A stretch of 64,000 bases of DNA from Litchfieldella anticariensis FP35 = DSM 16096. Its GTDB lineage: Bacteria > Pseudomonadota > Gammaproteobacteria > Pseudomonadales > Halomonadaceae. How positions within the stretch are numbered: position 1 is the first letter of the stretch; each line of letters opens with the position of its first letter. A program made the position numbers and the translations under genes. Under the pieces are notes generated by a model. It was not told the origin of the DNA and did no database searches. It saw only the letters and a program-made list of their open reading frames with translations. The DNA lies in the NCBI RefSeq assembly GCF_000409775.1, contig NZ_KE332393.1:252171-316170 (forward strand), given 5' to 3'. Below are positions 18,012 through 26,535 of this stretch, in pieces.

Positions 18012-18482
18012 TTAGCCTCGCATCAGCATCTTGACGGCCTCTGCAGGTTTAGGGGCAACGCTGGACACAAACGTCACCGCGCCAAGCTTACCAAGTTCTT
18101 TTAGTATTGTTGTTGAGTTTATTATTGTTCCTGTGTCAAGTCCTTCGATCATGCGGTCATATTGTGCGTCACTAAAATCCTCTGCTGTATCATTATCGAC
18201 CTTAGTGGCTGTGGTCTGTGCATCTTTGAAATTACCTGCCATCTGTGCCGAATTAGTGTTCAATTCATGCTCTTGGATGGAAAAATTTTGCATCAGATCG
18301 AAGATACCTTTTGCCCCTTCCAAGGCATTGGACGTGAATTCTCCAGGAGTAACGGCCTGTAGTGTACTACTGGCGTTTTGTGCCATATGTTCGAAAAGAT
18401 TTTGCGATGCCAACGATTCCTGAGTGGAATGATTAGCTGGCACCGGCATAGGATCCATGCTTGTTGGTACCGGAGAAGTCAT
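18012..18482 (-). CDS. sctI: T3SS inner rod protein SctI (probable)
   Basis: This 156-residue protein lies directly before sctJ. Polar N-terminal half. The C-terminal part ends VAPKPAEAVKMLMRG, like the helical C-terminus of YscI/PrgJ, which polymerises as the socket of the needle (FxxAxxxLL-type end). The protein is longer than most SctI proteins (about 100-130). Assignment rests on position and C-terminal character. Confidence 0.7.
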   Translation of the reverse strand: MTSPVPTSMDPMPVPANHSTQESLASQNLFEHMAQNASSTLQAVTPGEFTSNALEGAKGIFDLMQNFSIQEHELNTNSAQMAGNFKDAQTTATKVDNDTAEDFSDAQYDRMIEGLDTGTIINSTTILKELGKLGAVTFVSSVAPKPAEAVKMLMRG

Positions 18483-18541
18483 AGGTCACCTATAGCGATT
18501 CGATATACTGCAATGAGCAATATGGTTGGCCGGATAGTCAA

Positions 18542-18727
18542 TCAACCTTCCTTGAGAATATCCTGGAGCATATCCCTGCCATAGCCCATCATGTACAACC
18601 CGAACATGGACTCATAAGCGGCATTAACGGCCTCCTCGAAGGCTTGCTCATCGCCAGATTGTTGGGTGGTATGGTCAGGCTTTTGGGCTTCAGGGTTATG
18701 AGGTGCTTCCGTGGGTTGGATAGCCAT
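18542..18727 (-). CDS. Small helical protein, candidate needle subunit SctF
   Basis: This 61-residue protein has an AAGGAGATG ribosome-binding site. A polar, Pro/Gln-rich N-terminus is followed by one amphipathic helical region (EEAVNAAYESMFGLYMMGYG, then RDMLQDILKEG). Needle proteins are 70-85 residues with two helices, so this is short and I see no convincing family motif. Its place, between sctC and sctI, is where needle or pilus subunits often lie. The only other small-gene candidate in the cluster is at 26536-26727. Confidence 0.5.
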   Translation of the reverse strand: MAIQPTEAPHNPEAQKPDHTTQQSGDEQAFEEAVNAAYESMFGLYMMGYGRDMLQDILKEG

Positions 18728-18751
18728 GACACATCTCCTTTGATATTCCTG

Positions 18752-19378
18752 TCACTCGGCAACTTGGGTCTTTGTCGACACGCTGCCACGAAATACTCTG
18801 ACTTCTCTGCTTCTCGTAGGCGTTGGCTGGCGCAAACGATCAACGCGCCGTGCCACGCTCTCAATCCAGGCTGGTGGCCCCCAAGCCTGGAGTGCCGCAT
18901 TCCCATCGATCAATCTGGCTCTCAGAGGGTCTCCGACACGTGATTGGTCGATCGCTTCCATTAAGCGATCTGCATCGATGCCTTGTAGCTCGAACGTGCG
19001 CTGGATCATTTCCTGGCGTGTGGCAACGTGCAGTACGCCGCCATCGAAGAACCACGCCAGACCATTGGCTGAACTGACCTGATCGAGAAACTCCTCAGCC
19101 GTACCGGTGCGGATATTCCCCCGTACACGCCCCCGAACTTGAGGGGATATCTCCACCGGCAATGACAGATTGCGGCCAAATTCCGTCAGGACATCACGTA
19201 CATCCTGCTCGACGATGACATAGTGGTATTCTTTAGTCAGCCACTCATTTCCCTCCCAGCGGGGATCACCAATGGCCAGCGCCGATGCAGCCCATACCGA
19301 CATCCCCATGCTGGTCATAAGTGTCACGACAGTGAAACGGCAAATGCGCAAGATCCCTGATGCGAATCGGTGTCGCAT
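18752..19378 (-). CDS. Truncated SctC: N-terminal secretin domains only
   Basis: About 208 residues. A signal peptide (ICRFTVVTLMTSMGMSVWAA) is followed by two periplasmic ring domains. The first carries VEQDVRDVLTEFGRNLSLPV and GRVRGNIRTGTAEEFLDQV, clearly SctC/HrcC-like. A full SctC is 500-700 residues and ends in a membrane-spanning secretin core, which is absent. The reading frame closes cleanly. This mirrors the split secretin of rhizobial systems (RhcC1 plus RhcC2). The missing core is probably supplied by the Tad-like secretin at 20842. Start: ATG 19378 precedes the signal peptide. A TTG at 19519 is unlikely. Confidence 0.8.
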   Translation of the reverse strand: MRHRFASGILRICRFTVVTLMTSMGMSVWAASALAIGDPRWEGNEWLTKEYHYVIVEQDVRDVLTEFGRNLSLPVEISPQVRGRVRGNIRTGTAEEFLDQVSSANGLAWFFDGGVLHVATRQEMIQRTFELQGIDADRLMEAIDQSRVGDPLRARLIDGNAALQAWGPPAWIESVARRVDRLRQPTPTRSREVRVFRGSVSTKTQVAE

Positions 19379-19610
19379 CGTCGCCTTGAACAGGAGCCGG
19401 TGCGAATCATGCGGAGCCTGACGCATCCGCCATATTTCGCCCCCATATGCCGTTGACGTTTTCTTGGATCGATGACTCAATGATAGAAACTCGTGAATGA
19501 AATTTTCATGAATTAACAATCCTTTTTGTACTTCTTGCGTTATCTAATGAAATAAAATGTTATTCACTTTAATATGGACTTCATGAAGTCCGACACAAGG
19601 AGCTCTTCTG
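19379..19610. promoter_or_regulatory. Divergent upstream region of truncated sctC and the TadD-like gene
   Basis: An AT-rich stretch (19480-19580) between divergent genes. It contains a near-palindrome (ATGAAATTTTCAT, 19497-19509). Promoters for both directions are expected here. I cannot define them precisely. Confidence 0.35.
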
Positions 19611-20390
19611 GTGATGCGCGACTGCATACGTGTTTTTCTCCTATTGCCTTTTATGGCTCTGACGGCTTGTGCAACGACGACCCCACAAACCGATGAGTCC
19701 CGTTTGGTATCCCTGGCGGACGACATTGCCCAGCGAGGAGATTACGCCACCGCTACCTCCATGTATGAACGTGCCGCAGAAGTGTCTGGGAGCAGCCTTG
19801 ATATCAATGTCCGGCTTGGCAATGCTCGGCTCGCTGGTGGCGATCCACAAGGAGCGGTGTCAGCATTTCGCGATGCGTTGGCCAGTGATATCGACAATAC
19901 CGAGGCCTTGTTGGGGCTGGGATCCGCCCAATTGCAACTCGGCAAGACCGAAAGCGCGGTGCGCAATCTGCAAAAAGCCGTACCTGAAATCGACACCCTA
20001 TCTGCCTGGAGTCGGTTGGGGGTTGCCCATGCCTTGTTGGGCCAAGGACAGGCCGCGAAGGATGCCTTTTCCCAAGCCGTGTCGTTAGCCCCGAACGATC
20101 CCGATACGCTCACCAATCTGGCGCTGGCACAGTCGCTGGCCGGTGACAATGCCGAAGCGATAGCGCTGATGCACGATGTCACCGCGTCACCACTGGCCGA
20201 GGAACGCCACTTCCGCAATTTGATCCTGGTGTTGGTAATGGCCGGTGACACGGACCAGGCAGCAAATATCGATATTCCCGACATGTCCTCATCACTCCGT
20301 CAGTCGTTGATCGAGCAGGCCCGGAACATTCGTGACCTTCCCACTCCTCGTGATCGTGCCCAGGCCATGGGGCTAGCCATGGCCAATTGA
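19611..20390 (+). CDS. TadD-like TPR lipoprotein
   Basis: This 259-residue protein is the only plus-strand gene in the T3SS cluster. A short signal peptide ends at LTAC (lipobox). Tandem TPR-like helices follow, such as IAQRGDYATATSMYERAAE, LGNARLAGGDPQGAVSAF and LGVAHALLGQGQAAKDAF. This matches TadD, a Tad-pilus lipoprotein that helps the outer-membrane secretin assemble. Here it may act as pilotin for the Tad-like secretin gene that faces it. AAGGAG precedes GTG 19611 and ATG 19614; either may start. Confidence 0.7.
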   Translation: MMRDCIRVFLLLPFMALTACATTTPQTDESRLVSLADDIAQRGDYATATSMYERAAEVSGSSLDINVRLGNARLAGGDPQGAVSAFRDALASDIDNTEALLGLGSAQLQLGKTESAVRNLQKAVPEIDTLSAWSRLGVAHALLGQGQAAKDAFSQAVSLAPNDPDTLTNLALAQSLAGDNAEAIALMHDVTASPLAEERHFRNLILVLVMAGDTDQAANIDIPDMSSSLRQSLIEQARNIRDLPTPRDRAQAMGLAMAN

Positions 20391-20398
20391 TCTCGCTT

Positions 20399-20824
20399 CT
20401 ACATGTCACTTGTAGTGGCGTAGTTGGTTGAGCTGCTGGCTTCCCCTTCGAGTTTCTGGCGGCGAGAATTGGCTCGCTCACGGTTGGCCAGGCGCTCCTG
20501 GGCAGCATTAGCGACTGGCTCCGCCCGTGCCGGCCCCATCTCTCTTCCGTGTACCAGGTCGCGGGGGCGCTCGACCATGAATTGCAGATTGAGGTCGTTG
20601 GCGCAGCCGGGTGGTAACGTCACTATGCCGGTCTCCCCGGTTTGCGTTCGGCAGGCGATGGGGGCGATCGATTGACGTAGCGAAGCGTCGTTGCCTGCCT
20701 GCGCAACACCGGTCGCACGATAGCCCGTTTCCCATGACATTGGCCCGAGTGACGATGAACAACCGGCCAGCAATGCCAAGAAGGGAATCAACGGCCACGC
20801 TTGCTTGGTGGATCGATGAGTCAT
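20399..20824 (-). CDS. CpaD-like outer-membrane lipoprotein
   Basis: A lipoprotein signal (PFLALLAGC) is followed by a short domain with LPPGCANDLNLQFMVERPRD and then LVHGREMGPARAEP. This pattern (Gly-Cys, N, aMV..P.DLV..R) is the conserved core of CpaD, an outer-membrane lipoprotein of Tad pili. The protein is shorter (about 141 residues) than classical CpaD. ATG 20824 has GGAG upstream. An alternative ATG at 20845 overlaps the secretin stop in ATGA. The gene is in one unit with the Tad-like secretin, as in Tad loci. Confidence 0.65.
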   Translation of the reverse strand: MTHRSTKQAWPLIPFLALLAGCSSSLGPMSWETGYRATGVAQAGNDASLRQSIAPIACRTQTGETGIVTLPPGCANDLNLQFMVERPRDLVHGREMGPARAEPVANAAQERLANRERANSRRQKLEGEASSSTNYATTSDM

Positions 20825-20841
20825 TGTTCTCACTCCAGCAC

Positions 20842-22137
20842 TCATTGCAGATGGAAACCGAAAGGATCATCCCGCACTAACGCGGGAGAGGGCCGGTTGT
20901 CGATTCGCAGCTCGCCGTTACGGACATATCCCTGATCCAGTGGTGTTCTTGGCACCGGTGATGAGGTCGGCTCGACGATGTACGGGGTGATCAGGATGAC
21001 CAGTTCGGTTTCGTTGCGCTGAAAGCGGCGCGAGCGAAACAGGTTGCCCAGGACCGGGAGATCGCCCAATACCGGAACACGTTCGACGTTGTTGGAAGCG
21101 TTACGCTGGAACAGGCCGGCAATGGCGAAGGTTTGACCGCTGCCCACCTCGACCAGGGTGTCGGCACGGCGCACCTGCAAGCCAGGAACGCTGGTGCCCG
21201 CAATCTCGACACCGCTGGTGGTCAAGCTGCTCACCTCTGGACGTACCTCGAGCGATATGCGGTCGTTGGGTAGCAAGACCGGTGTGAACAGTAGCGAGAC
21301 ACCAAACTGCTTGTACTCGATCCCGACCAGATCGTTGCTGACCGGTACCGGGATGGGAATCTCGCCACCTGCCAGAAAACTGGCGGTTTCGCCGGTAACG
21401 GCGGTGATATTGGGTTCGGCCAGAATCTGCAACAGGTCGTTTTCCTGGAGGGCCTGGAGCAAGCCGTCGACACTGTCGACGCCACCGCCGATGGTGCCGA
21501 ACGCGTTATTGGCGATCGAGCCGGGAAAGACACCAAGCGAGAATGAGCCGTTGTTGATCAAGGCGCTCCAACTGACGCCATATTGCAGCAGTTCCTCGCG
21601 TGCCACCTCGGCGAAACGAACGCGGATATTGATCTGGGTGGCCCCTTCATAGGTGGAGTTGTTCAAGGCCGGGTGATCGTTAGGCGTGTGGCTTTCGAGG
21701 GTGGACTGGGCGGCAATGGCTTCCTCGACATCGCGGCTTTCTCCTTCCGCTACCAACTGGTTGCCGGCCATGCGCAAGCGGATAGGGCTGTTGTCGTCGA
21801 GCTCCTGTAGTGCCTGGTTGGCGCCTTGATCACCGTCGCGCACCTGTAGACGTATCGATGCTTGAGTCCGCTCGTCGTTGCTGAGTGCGATCAGATTGGT
21901 ATCGCCGTGGCTTTTGCCGAACAGGTAGAGGACACCGGGTGAGACGACCTGCACATCGGCAACCTCGGGGTTGGCGACGAACACCGAGGCCGTTCCCTGA
22001 TCGAAGCGCAAGATCCGCCCCTGGCCCGTTTCCAAGGTGAGTGTGCGTTCACCGCTGCTATCGACTTGCATTTGGGCGTGGCCGGGCACCGCCAGCAGGA
22101 TCAGCGGCAGGGCCAGCAGGTGTGTCATCCAGCGCAT
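20842..22137 (-). CDS. Tad-type (CpaC/RcpA) secretin serving the T3SS
   Basis: About 431 residues with a signal peptide (LLALPLILLAVPGHA). The N-terminal domain has GQGRILRFDQGTASVFVANP and a YLFGKSHGDTNLIAL strand, the BON-like pilotin domain of CpaC. The secretin core has VRFAEVAREELLQYGVSW, ILAEPNITAVTGETASFLAG, GEIPIPV and the closing LPVLGNLFRSRRFQRNETEL. These are RcpA/CpaC features, not SctC ones. It should form the outer-membrane pore. No other Tad pilus genes (ATPase, prepilin, TadB/C) are present. Start: ATG 22137 by signal peptide fit; a GTG at 22203 is possible. Confidence 0.85.
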   Translation of the reverse strand: MRWMTHLLALPLILLAVPGHAQMQVDSSGERTLTLETGQGRILRFDQGTASVFVANPEVADVQVVSPGVLYLFGKSHGDTNLIALSNDERTQASIRLQVRDGDQGANQALQELDDNSPIRLRMAGNQLVAEGESRDVEEAIAAQSTLESHTPNDHPALNNSTYEGATQINIRVRFAEVAREELLQYGVSWSALINNGSFSLGVFPGSIANNAFGTIGGGVDSVDGLLQALQENDLLQILAEPNITAVTGETASFLAGGEIPIPVPVSNDLVGIEYKQFGVSLLFTPVLLPNDRISLEVRPEVSSLTTSGVEIAGTSVPGLQVRRADTLVEVGSGQTFAIAGLFQRNASNNVERVPVLGDLPVLGNLFRSRRFQRNETELVILITPYIVEPTSSPVPRTPLDQGYVRNGELRIDNRPSPALVRDDPFGFHLQ

Positions 22138-22244
22138 AAGTGGGCTTCTCGCTATCGAATAGCGACACAAGGCTCGGGATATCGTCAAGGTTGCTGCCGT
22201 CACAGGGTCTGCTCCATGCAGAGAGATGAATTGTTATTGACTCG

Positions 22245-24422
22245 TCATTCCTTGGGGGTGCTGGCCGGTTGATTGGTGCCGTGCTGGGAGATCGGTTTAG
22301 GCAATCTCACCTGGGCCAGCGACTGCAGGCTGAACTCCGATGCCACTTCCTGCCAGGCCATGACCGGCAGGTCCAGGTTGTGGCGCTTTGACCATTGCTG
22401 AAGTACGGGACGTACGTCACTGGAGGTGACGACCACGGGTGACATGTCCGCATCCAGCTCATCCAGCCGTTGCTGGAACCAGGTATTCAGTGGCCGTGAC
22501 AACTGCACCGGGAGCCCACTGCTTTTTGGAGTTCCACCCTCGCCGTCACGCAGTGTGGCGCGTATCGCTTCTTCGAGTTGGCGGGTGACTACCCACGCTG
22601 GCAATACCCGGTCGGCGCGGGCATAGCGATGACATATCTGACGAGCGAGTGCGGCCCGAACGCGCTCGGTCAAGCGGGGCACACTCTGCTCCTGCGGGCC
22701 CCAAGTCACCATCGCCTCGAGGACGGTTCGCAGGGCACGCAGTGGCACACCTTCGTCCACCAAGCGGCGCAGAATGTCCGCCATTTTCTGCAACGACACC
22801 ACTCGAACCGCTTCGCCGACCAGTTCCGAGTAGTCCTGTTCCATGCGCGACAGCAACGTGCGGGTTTCCTGAATACCGATGAATTCGCCTGCATAGCGAA
22901 TCAGGATCTGCTCCAGGCAATGGCATAACACCTGGTCGACGGTTCGATAACCGATGCCAGCCTCATCGAGCTGCTCGATATCCGGCGTCGCGACCCAGTT
23001 CCCGGGACGGCGGCCCACCAGCGATGGGTGGCTGATGAACTCGACCTCGAGCAGTTCCAAGTGCATGGGGTCATCGTCGAGCAACACTCGATCAACGGGA
23101 ATCTCACCCTTCATCACCGGGACTTCGTCGAGTTGGATACCGAAGTGATGATCTTCCATGCGGGCATCGACATTCAGGCCGATGCTGGGCATGTCCACGC
23201 CGAGATCGCTGCCAGCATGGCGCCGTGTTTCATCGAGGCCGCTGCGCAGGACATCGAGCGCCAGTGCATCCGCCAGTGAGGTACTCAGCGATAGCACCAC
23301 ACGGTGATGTTCTGCCTGAGGAGCGCCCTCCGAAGTTCCCGCGCTCTTCGTCGTTTCCGTCGAGGATTTCTGGGGAGTATCAGAGGAGGTGTCGGGCCCC
23401 GACTGGGGCTCGCTGGATGTTTCATCCTCGCTCAGACGCCGGTCGCGACGCCGTATCATCCAGGCTGCAAGGCCGAGCCCAGCGGCAAGGGCCAGGAATA
23501 CCGTGGTGGCAAACCCCGGGATGAAGGCGGCGAAGAACAGGATGACAGCGGTCAGTCCCAACGCGCGGGAATTGCTACCTAGCTGGGCAACGATCTCGCT
23601 GCCAAGGTCCCCAGCCTGGTCGGAGTTCACTCGTGTCACCACGGTACCGGCCCCGACGGCGATGAGCAGTGCCGGAATCTGCGCAATGAGTCCGTCACCG
23701 ACGGTCAGCAAAGAGTAGGTGTTCACGGCCTCGCCGAACGACATGCCGCGTTTGAGCATGCCGATCAACAAGCCACCGATCAGATTGACGCTAAGAATGA
23801 CCAGGCCGGCAATGGCGTCACCCTTGACGAACTTCATGGCCCCGTCCATGGAGCCGTAAAGCTGGCTTTCGCTTTCCAGACGCTTGCGTCTAGCACGCGC
23901 CTCTTGCGGGTCGATATCGCCGTTGCGCAGATCGTTGTCGATACTCATCTGCTTGCCCGGCATGGCGTCCAGGATGAAGCGGGCGGCCACCTCGGCAACA
24001 CGCTCGGCTCCCTTGGTGATGACCAGGAACTGGGCCACGGTGATGATCAGGAATACCACCAGACCGATCACCACCTCACCGGCAATCACGAAATTGCCAA
24101 ATGCCGAAACGATCTGGCCTGCATAGCCTTCAAGCAGGATCAGGCGCGTGGTGGTAATCGATAGGGCCAGGCGAAACAACGTGGCCAGCAGAATGATCGC
24201 CGGTAGCGAGGAGTAGTCGACCGGGTGGGCGATGTAGAACGCCACTATCAGGATCAGTAGGCTGAAGCCGATATTGATGCCGATCAGCGCATCTACCACC
24301 GTGGTGGGAAGCGGAATGATCATCATGATGACCGCCAGCACGACGAAGATAGCGATCACCACGTCGCTACGCTGCGCTGCGCGTAGGGCGATGCCATTGA
24401 GCCTGGTTAGCAAACTGCTCAT
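22245..24422 (-). CDS. sctV: T3SS major export gate SctV
   Basis: This 725-residue protein is of the YscV/FlhA family. About eight membrane helices fill residues 20-330, with the FHIPEP-type loop containing LRNGDIDPQEARARRKRLES and GSMDGAMKFVKGDAIAGL. A Ser/Thr/Glu-rich linker (about 340-385) leads to the cytoplasmic nonamer-forming domain that selects substrates. Its ATG overlaps the stop of sctY upstream. Length is normal. Confidence 0.95.
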   Translation of the reverse strand: MSSLLTRLNGIALRAAQRSDVVIAIFVVLAVIMMIIPLPTTVVDALIGINIGFSLLILIVAFYIAHPVDYSSLPAIILLATLFRLALSITTTRLILLEGYAGQIVSAFGNFVIAGEVVIGLVVFLIITVAQFLVITKGAERVAEVAARFILDAMPGKQMSIDNDLRNGDIDPQEARARRKRLESESQLYGSMDGAMKFVKGDAIAGLVILSVNLIGGLLIGMLKRGMSFGEAVNTYSLLTVGDGLIAQIPALLIAVGAGTVVTRVNSDQAGDLGSEIVAQLGSNSRALGLTAVILFFAAFIPGFATTVFLALAAGLGLAAWMIRRRDRRLSEDETSSEPQSGPDTSSDTPQKSSTETTKSAGTSEGAPQAEHHRVVLSLSTSLADALALDVLRSGLDETRRHAGSDLGVDMPSIGLNVDARMEDHHFGIQLDEVPVMKGEIPVDRVLLDDDPMHLELLEVEFISHPSLVGRRPGNWVATPDIEQLDEAGIGYRTVDQVLCHCLEQILIRYAGEFIGIQETRTLLSRMEQDYSELVGEAVRVVSLQKMADILRRLVDEGVPLRALRTVLEAMVTWGPQEQSVPRLTERVRAALARQICHRYARADRVLPAWVVTRQLEEAIRATLRDGEGGTPKSSGLPVQLSRPLNTWFQQRLDELDADMSPVVVTSSDVRPVLQQWSKRHNLDLPVMAWQEVASEFSLQSLAQVRLPKPISQHGTNQPASTPKE

Positions 24423-24754
24423 CCTTCACTCCGGCGCTGCACATAGTCACGGAAATAGTGTCGAGCATCGCCGTGATGACCGGCGACCCAAAGTGCCCGG
24501 CTCCGTAGCAGTGAAAATGTCGGTGAAGGACCTTGTAGATGTTCGAGATGTCCGACTGTTTCGAGCGCACGCTGGGTATCGCCGGTCACGATGAAAGCCT
24601 GGGTCAGTGTATGCAGGATGCCTGGGTGGGCCGGCGCAATCTGGGCAGCGAGCAACAGCAGCACCAAGCCACGCTTGCGGCTACCGCTCTTGATATAAAG
24701 GTGGCCCAGCATGTGCAGCAAATCAGCGGCATTACGGTCCATGTCATCGGTCAC
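24419..24754 (-). CDS. sctY: T3SS chaperone SctY (TPR-like)
   Basis: This 111-residue helical protein resembles YscY, the chaperone of YscX. TPR-like helices include LGHLYIKSGSRKRGLVLLLLA, AFIVTGDTQRALETVGHL and ALWVAGHHGDARHYFRDYV. GTG at 24754 overlaps the stop of the upstream gene (GTGA). ATG 24742 is an alternative. The order X-Y-V matches Ysc-type systems, in which SctX and SctY bind SctV and control early export. Confidence 0.75.
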   Translation of the reverse strand: MTDDMDRNAADLLHMLGHLYIKSGSRKRGLVLLLLAAQIAPAHPGILHTLTQAFIVTGDTQRALETVGHLEHLQGPSPTFSLLRSRALWVAGHHGDARHYFRDYVQRRSEG

Positions 24755-25152
24755 GTCTCGCTCTCCTTCGCGTCCTCTGCGTAGCGCGCTTCCCAAGCCA
24801 AGCGCTGGTCGATTTCCTCTGTGAGTAACTGAGAGGCCAGGTCGGTGACATCGCTTGCGGCATCCAGCCGCGGCAATAGGTTGTCGACCACGTGTTGCAG
24901 CAGCTCGATACTCCGCTCATTACTGTAGAGTGACGGATCACTGGCATCGGGTAACCCCAAGCGCTCGACGTGTTTGAGCAACGAGCCGGAGCGTCCTTGA
25001 CGTGCCTGAGAACTCTCCACCGCCCGCGAGAAGTCAGCCTGTCGATCGGGGTCGACAGGTTTGCTGGTACCGGTTTCATCGGTACGGGTTACCGCCTCCG
25101 GGGAATCGCGGAGGCGATAGTCGTCGTTGGCGCGGTCGGTCGTGACTTTCAT
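24751..25152 (-). CDS. sctX: T3SS early export factor SctX (probable)
   Basis: This 133-residue protein has a disordered polar N-terminal half and a helical C-terminal half (ERSIELLQHVVDNLLPRLDA, then LASQLLTEEIDQRLAWEARY). The layout fits YscX. LKHVERLGLP recalls the region SctX uses to bind SctY. Identity depends on position upstream of sctY and sctV. sctX and sctY are usually restricted to Ysc-like systems. Confidence 0.6.
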   Translation of the reverse strand: MKVTTDRANDDYRLRDSPEAVTRTDETGTSKPVDPDRQADFSRAVESSQARQGRSGSLLKHVERLGLPDASDPSLYSNERSIELLQHVVDNLLPRLDAASDVTDLASQLLTEEIDQRLAWEARYAEDAKESET

Positions 25153-25171
25153 CAGGTAGCGTCCGCGTTGG

Positions 25172-26371
25172 CTACAGCGTCAGGGAAAACTGGTCATCGC
25201 CGCGTCGCAGCGTGACACGATTGTCTTTAATGTCGGAGAGCACCCAGCCCTCCGGTAACGATGCCCCGGGATAGAGACGTTCTCCCCGAGCATCGATGAC
25301 ATAAGGGTTTTCGCCGAACCATACGGCCTGGAATTGGAATTCTGGCTTCTCGGGTGTGAGGCCCGGTCTGGCGTTACTGATCAATACCAGACTGCTGCCG
25401 TAGCGCTGATCGAACCAGCGCTGCACGCTTTGCCAGTCATTGTATCGGTTGGGAGCGAATTCACCGGAGACGACGAGATGATTGCCGGCATCCTCGACTT
25501 GCAGGCTATCGAGCCCAGCCTGGGCCAACTGCTGCTTCAAGGCCTCGGCCGGCGTGTGGTCTTCTGACATGGCAAGTATCAGTGCCGCCTCCGCAGCCTC
25601 TGGGTGCAAGAGGGCCGTGGAATGCAACGCACTGGCGGAGATACTGGCGCCTGCCTTATTGGCCCCAACGAATTGATACGCGCCGATGAGAACCACCGTG
25701 GTGCATAACGCCGTCACAACGGCGCTTCGCTTCATGCGTATTCGGGTATCGTTGCTCTGTCGGCGGCTTAGGCTTTTGAAGCGTTCTCTCCAGGCCTCTG
25801 GAATGGGGAGCTTGGTTATCTGCTTATGGATGAAGAGAGAAATGGGAGCCAAGCGCTTCGAGCAAAACCCCAGCGCAGGGGCCAAGTGTCGCCGGCAACG
25901 CTGGAAGGCAGGAGACACCGACTTGCGGACGAATTGCAAAAGGGCGGGCGCCGATTGGTGGGCAGACTGAACAATGGGAGTGACGGACTCCCGGATAAGC
26001 TGGATGACCGGGGGCAGCGAAAGCACGGGTTGGGAGAGTTGCAGCTGCACATTGCCAATGGCGATCGTCACGGGCAAGTTGGTCCGCCAGCCGGTGCCTT
26101 GCTTCAGGTACTTACCACCGACCTCAACGTCGCCCCCCACAGCCTCAATGGCGACCATACGCGCATGAAAACGCAAGGTGACATGCTCAGCAGTGATGTC
26201 GTCATCGCTGAGCATCACGTCCGACTGAGGGGAAGAGCCGATACGGCAGACAGGCTGCTCAAGCGGAACGACCACACCACGATGAAACCCACTCATTACC
26301 TCCAGTGTGGAAAACACTTCCGTCACTGGCAAAACGAACGAGCTTAAGGATGACATGAATGCGGAGGCCAT
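25172..26371 (-). CDS. sctD: T3SS inner-membrane ring protein SctD
   Basis: About 399 residues. The cytoplasmic N-terminus has an FHA-like fold (LEVMSGFHRGVVVPLEQPVC, RIGSSPQSDVML). A basic linker leads to one membrane helix (VVTALCTTVVLIGAYQFVG, near residues 190-210). The periplasmic part has ring-building domains (ALKQQLAQAGLDSLQVEDAG, LVVSGEF) and a C-terminal EKPEFQFQAVWFGENPYVID, VLSDIKDNRVTL region. SctD forms the outer ring around SctJ. Several nearby ATGs (26386, 26371, 26356) compete. I prefer 26371, with CAGGTG upstream. Confidence 0.85.
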   Translation of the reverse strand: MASAFMSSLSSFVLPVTEVFSTLEVMSGFHRGVVVPLEQPVCRIGSSPQSDVMLSDDDITAEHVTLRFHARMVAIEAVGGDVEVGGKYLKQGTGWRTNLPVTIAIGNVQLQLSQPVLSLPPVIQLIRESVTPIVQSAHQSAPALLQFVRKSVSPAFQRCRRHLAPALGFCSKRLAPISLFIHKQITKLPIPEAWRERFKSLSRRQSNDTRIRMKRSAVVTALCTTVVLIGAYQFVGANKAGASISASALHSTALLHPEAAEAALILAMSEDHTPAEALKQQLAQAGLDSLQVEDAGNHLVVSGEFAPNRYNDWQSVQRWFDQRYGSSLVLISNARPGLTPEKPEFQFQAVWFGENPYVIDARGERLYPGASLPEGWVLSDIKDNRVTLRRGDDQFSLTL

Positions 26372-26397
26372 AAAGACACCTGTCATGAAAAACTGAA

Positions 26398-26427
26398 CCG
26401 CCCGCCACCTTTCTTTCTGGCGGGCGG
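26398..26427 (-). terminator. Strong hairpin just upstream of sctD
   Basis: CCGCCCGCC and GGCGGGCGG form a perfect 9-bp GC-rich stem around 12 bases. Read on the minus strand it is followed by TTCAGTTTTT, as in a factor-independent terminator. It lies between the 63-codon gene and sctD, within about 30 bases of the sctD start, so it may be a terminator or an attenuator. Confidence 0.65.
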
Positions 26428-26535
26428 CCAGGAAAAGGGACAGCGACTATCGCCCGCATGCACTAATTCTCAGTGCATAGAATTCATGGTGGGTAGGCGA
26501 AACCGCCACGCCCACCCAAGAGTGCAACAAATCCT

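Noticed and set aside
20842-22137. Calling the secretin a normal SctC
   Set aside because: Its N-terminal BON-like domain, motif spacing and CpaD-like partner are of the Tad type, and a separate SctC N-terminal protein is present.
19611-22137. A complete Tad pilus locus
   Set aside because: Only the secretin, CpaD-like and TadD-like genes are present. No ATPase, platform, prepilin or peptidase genes are near.
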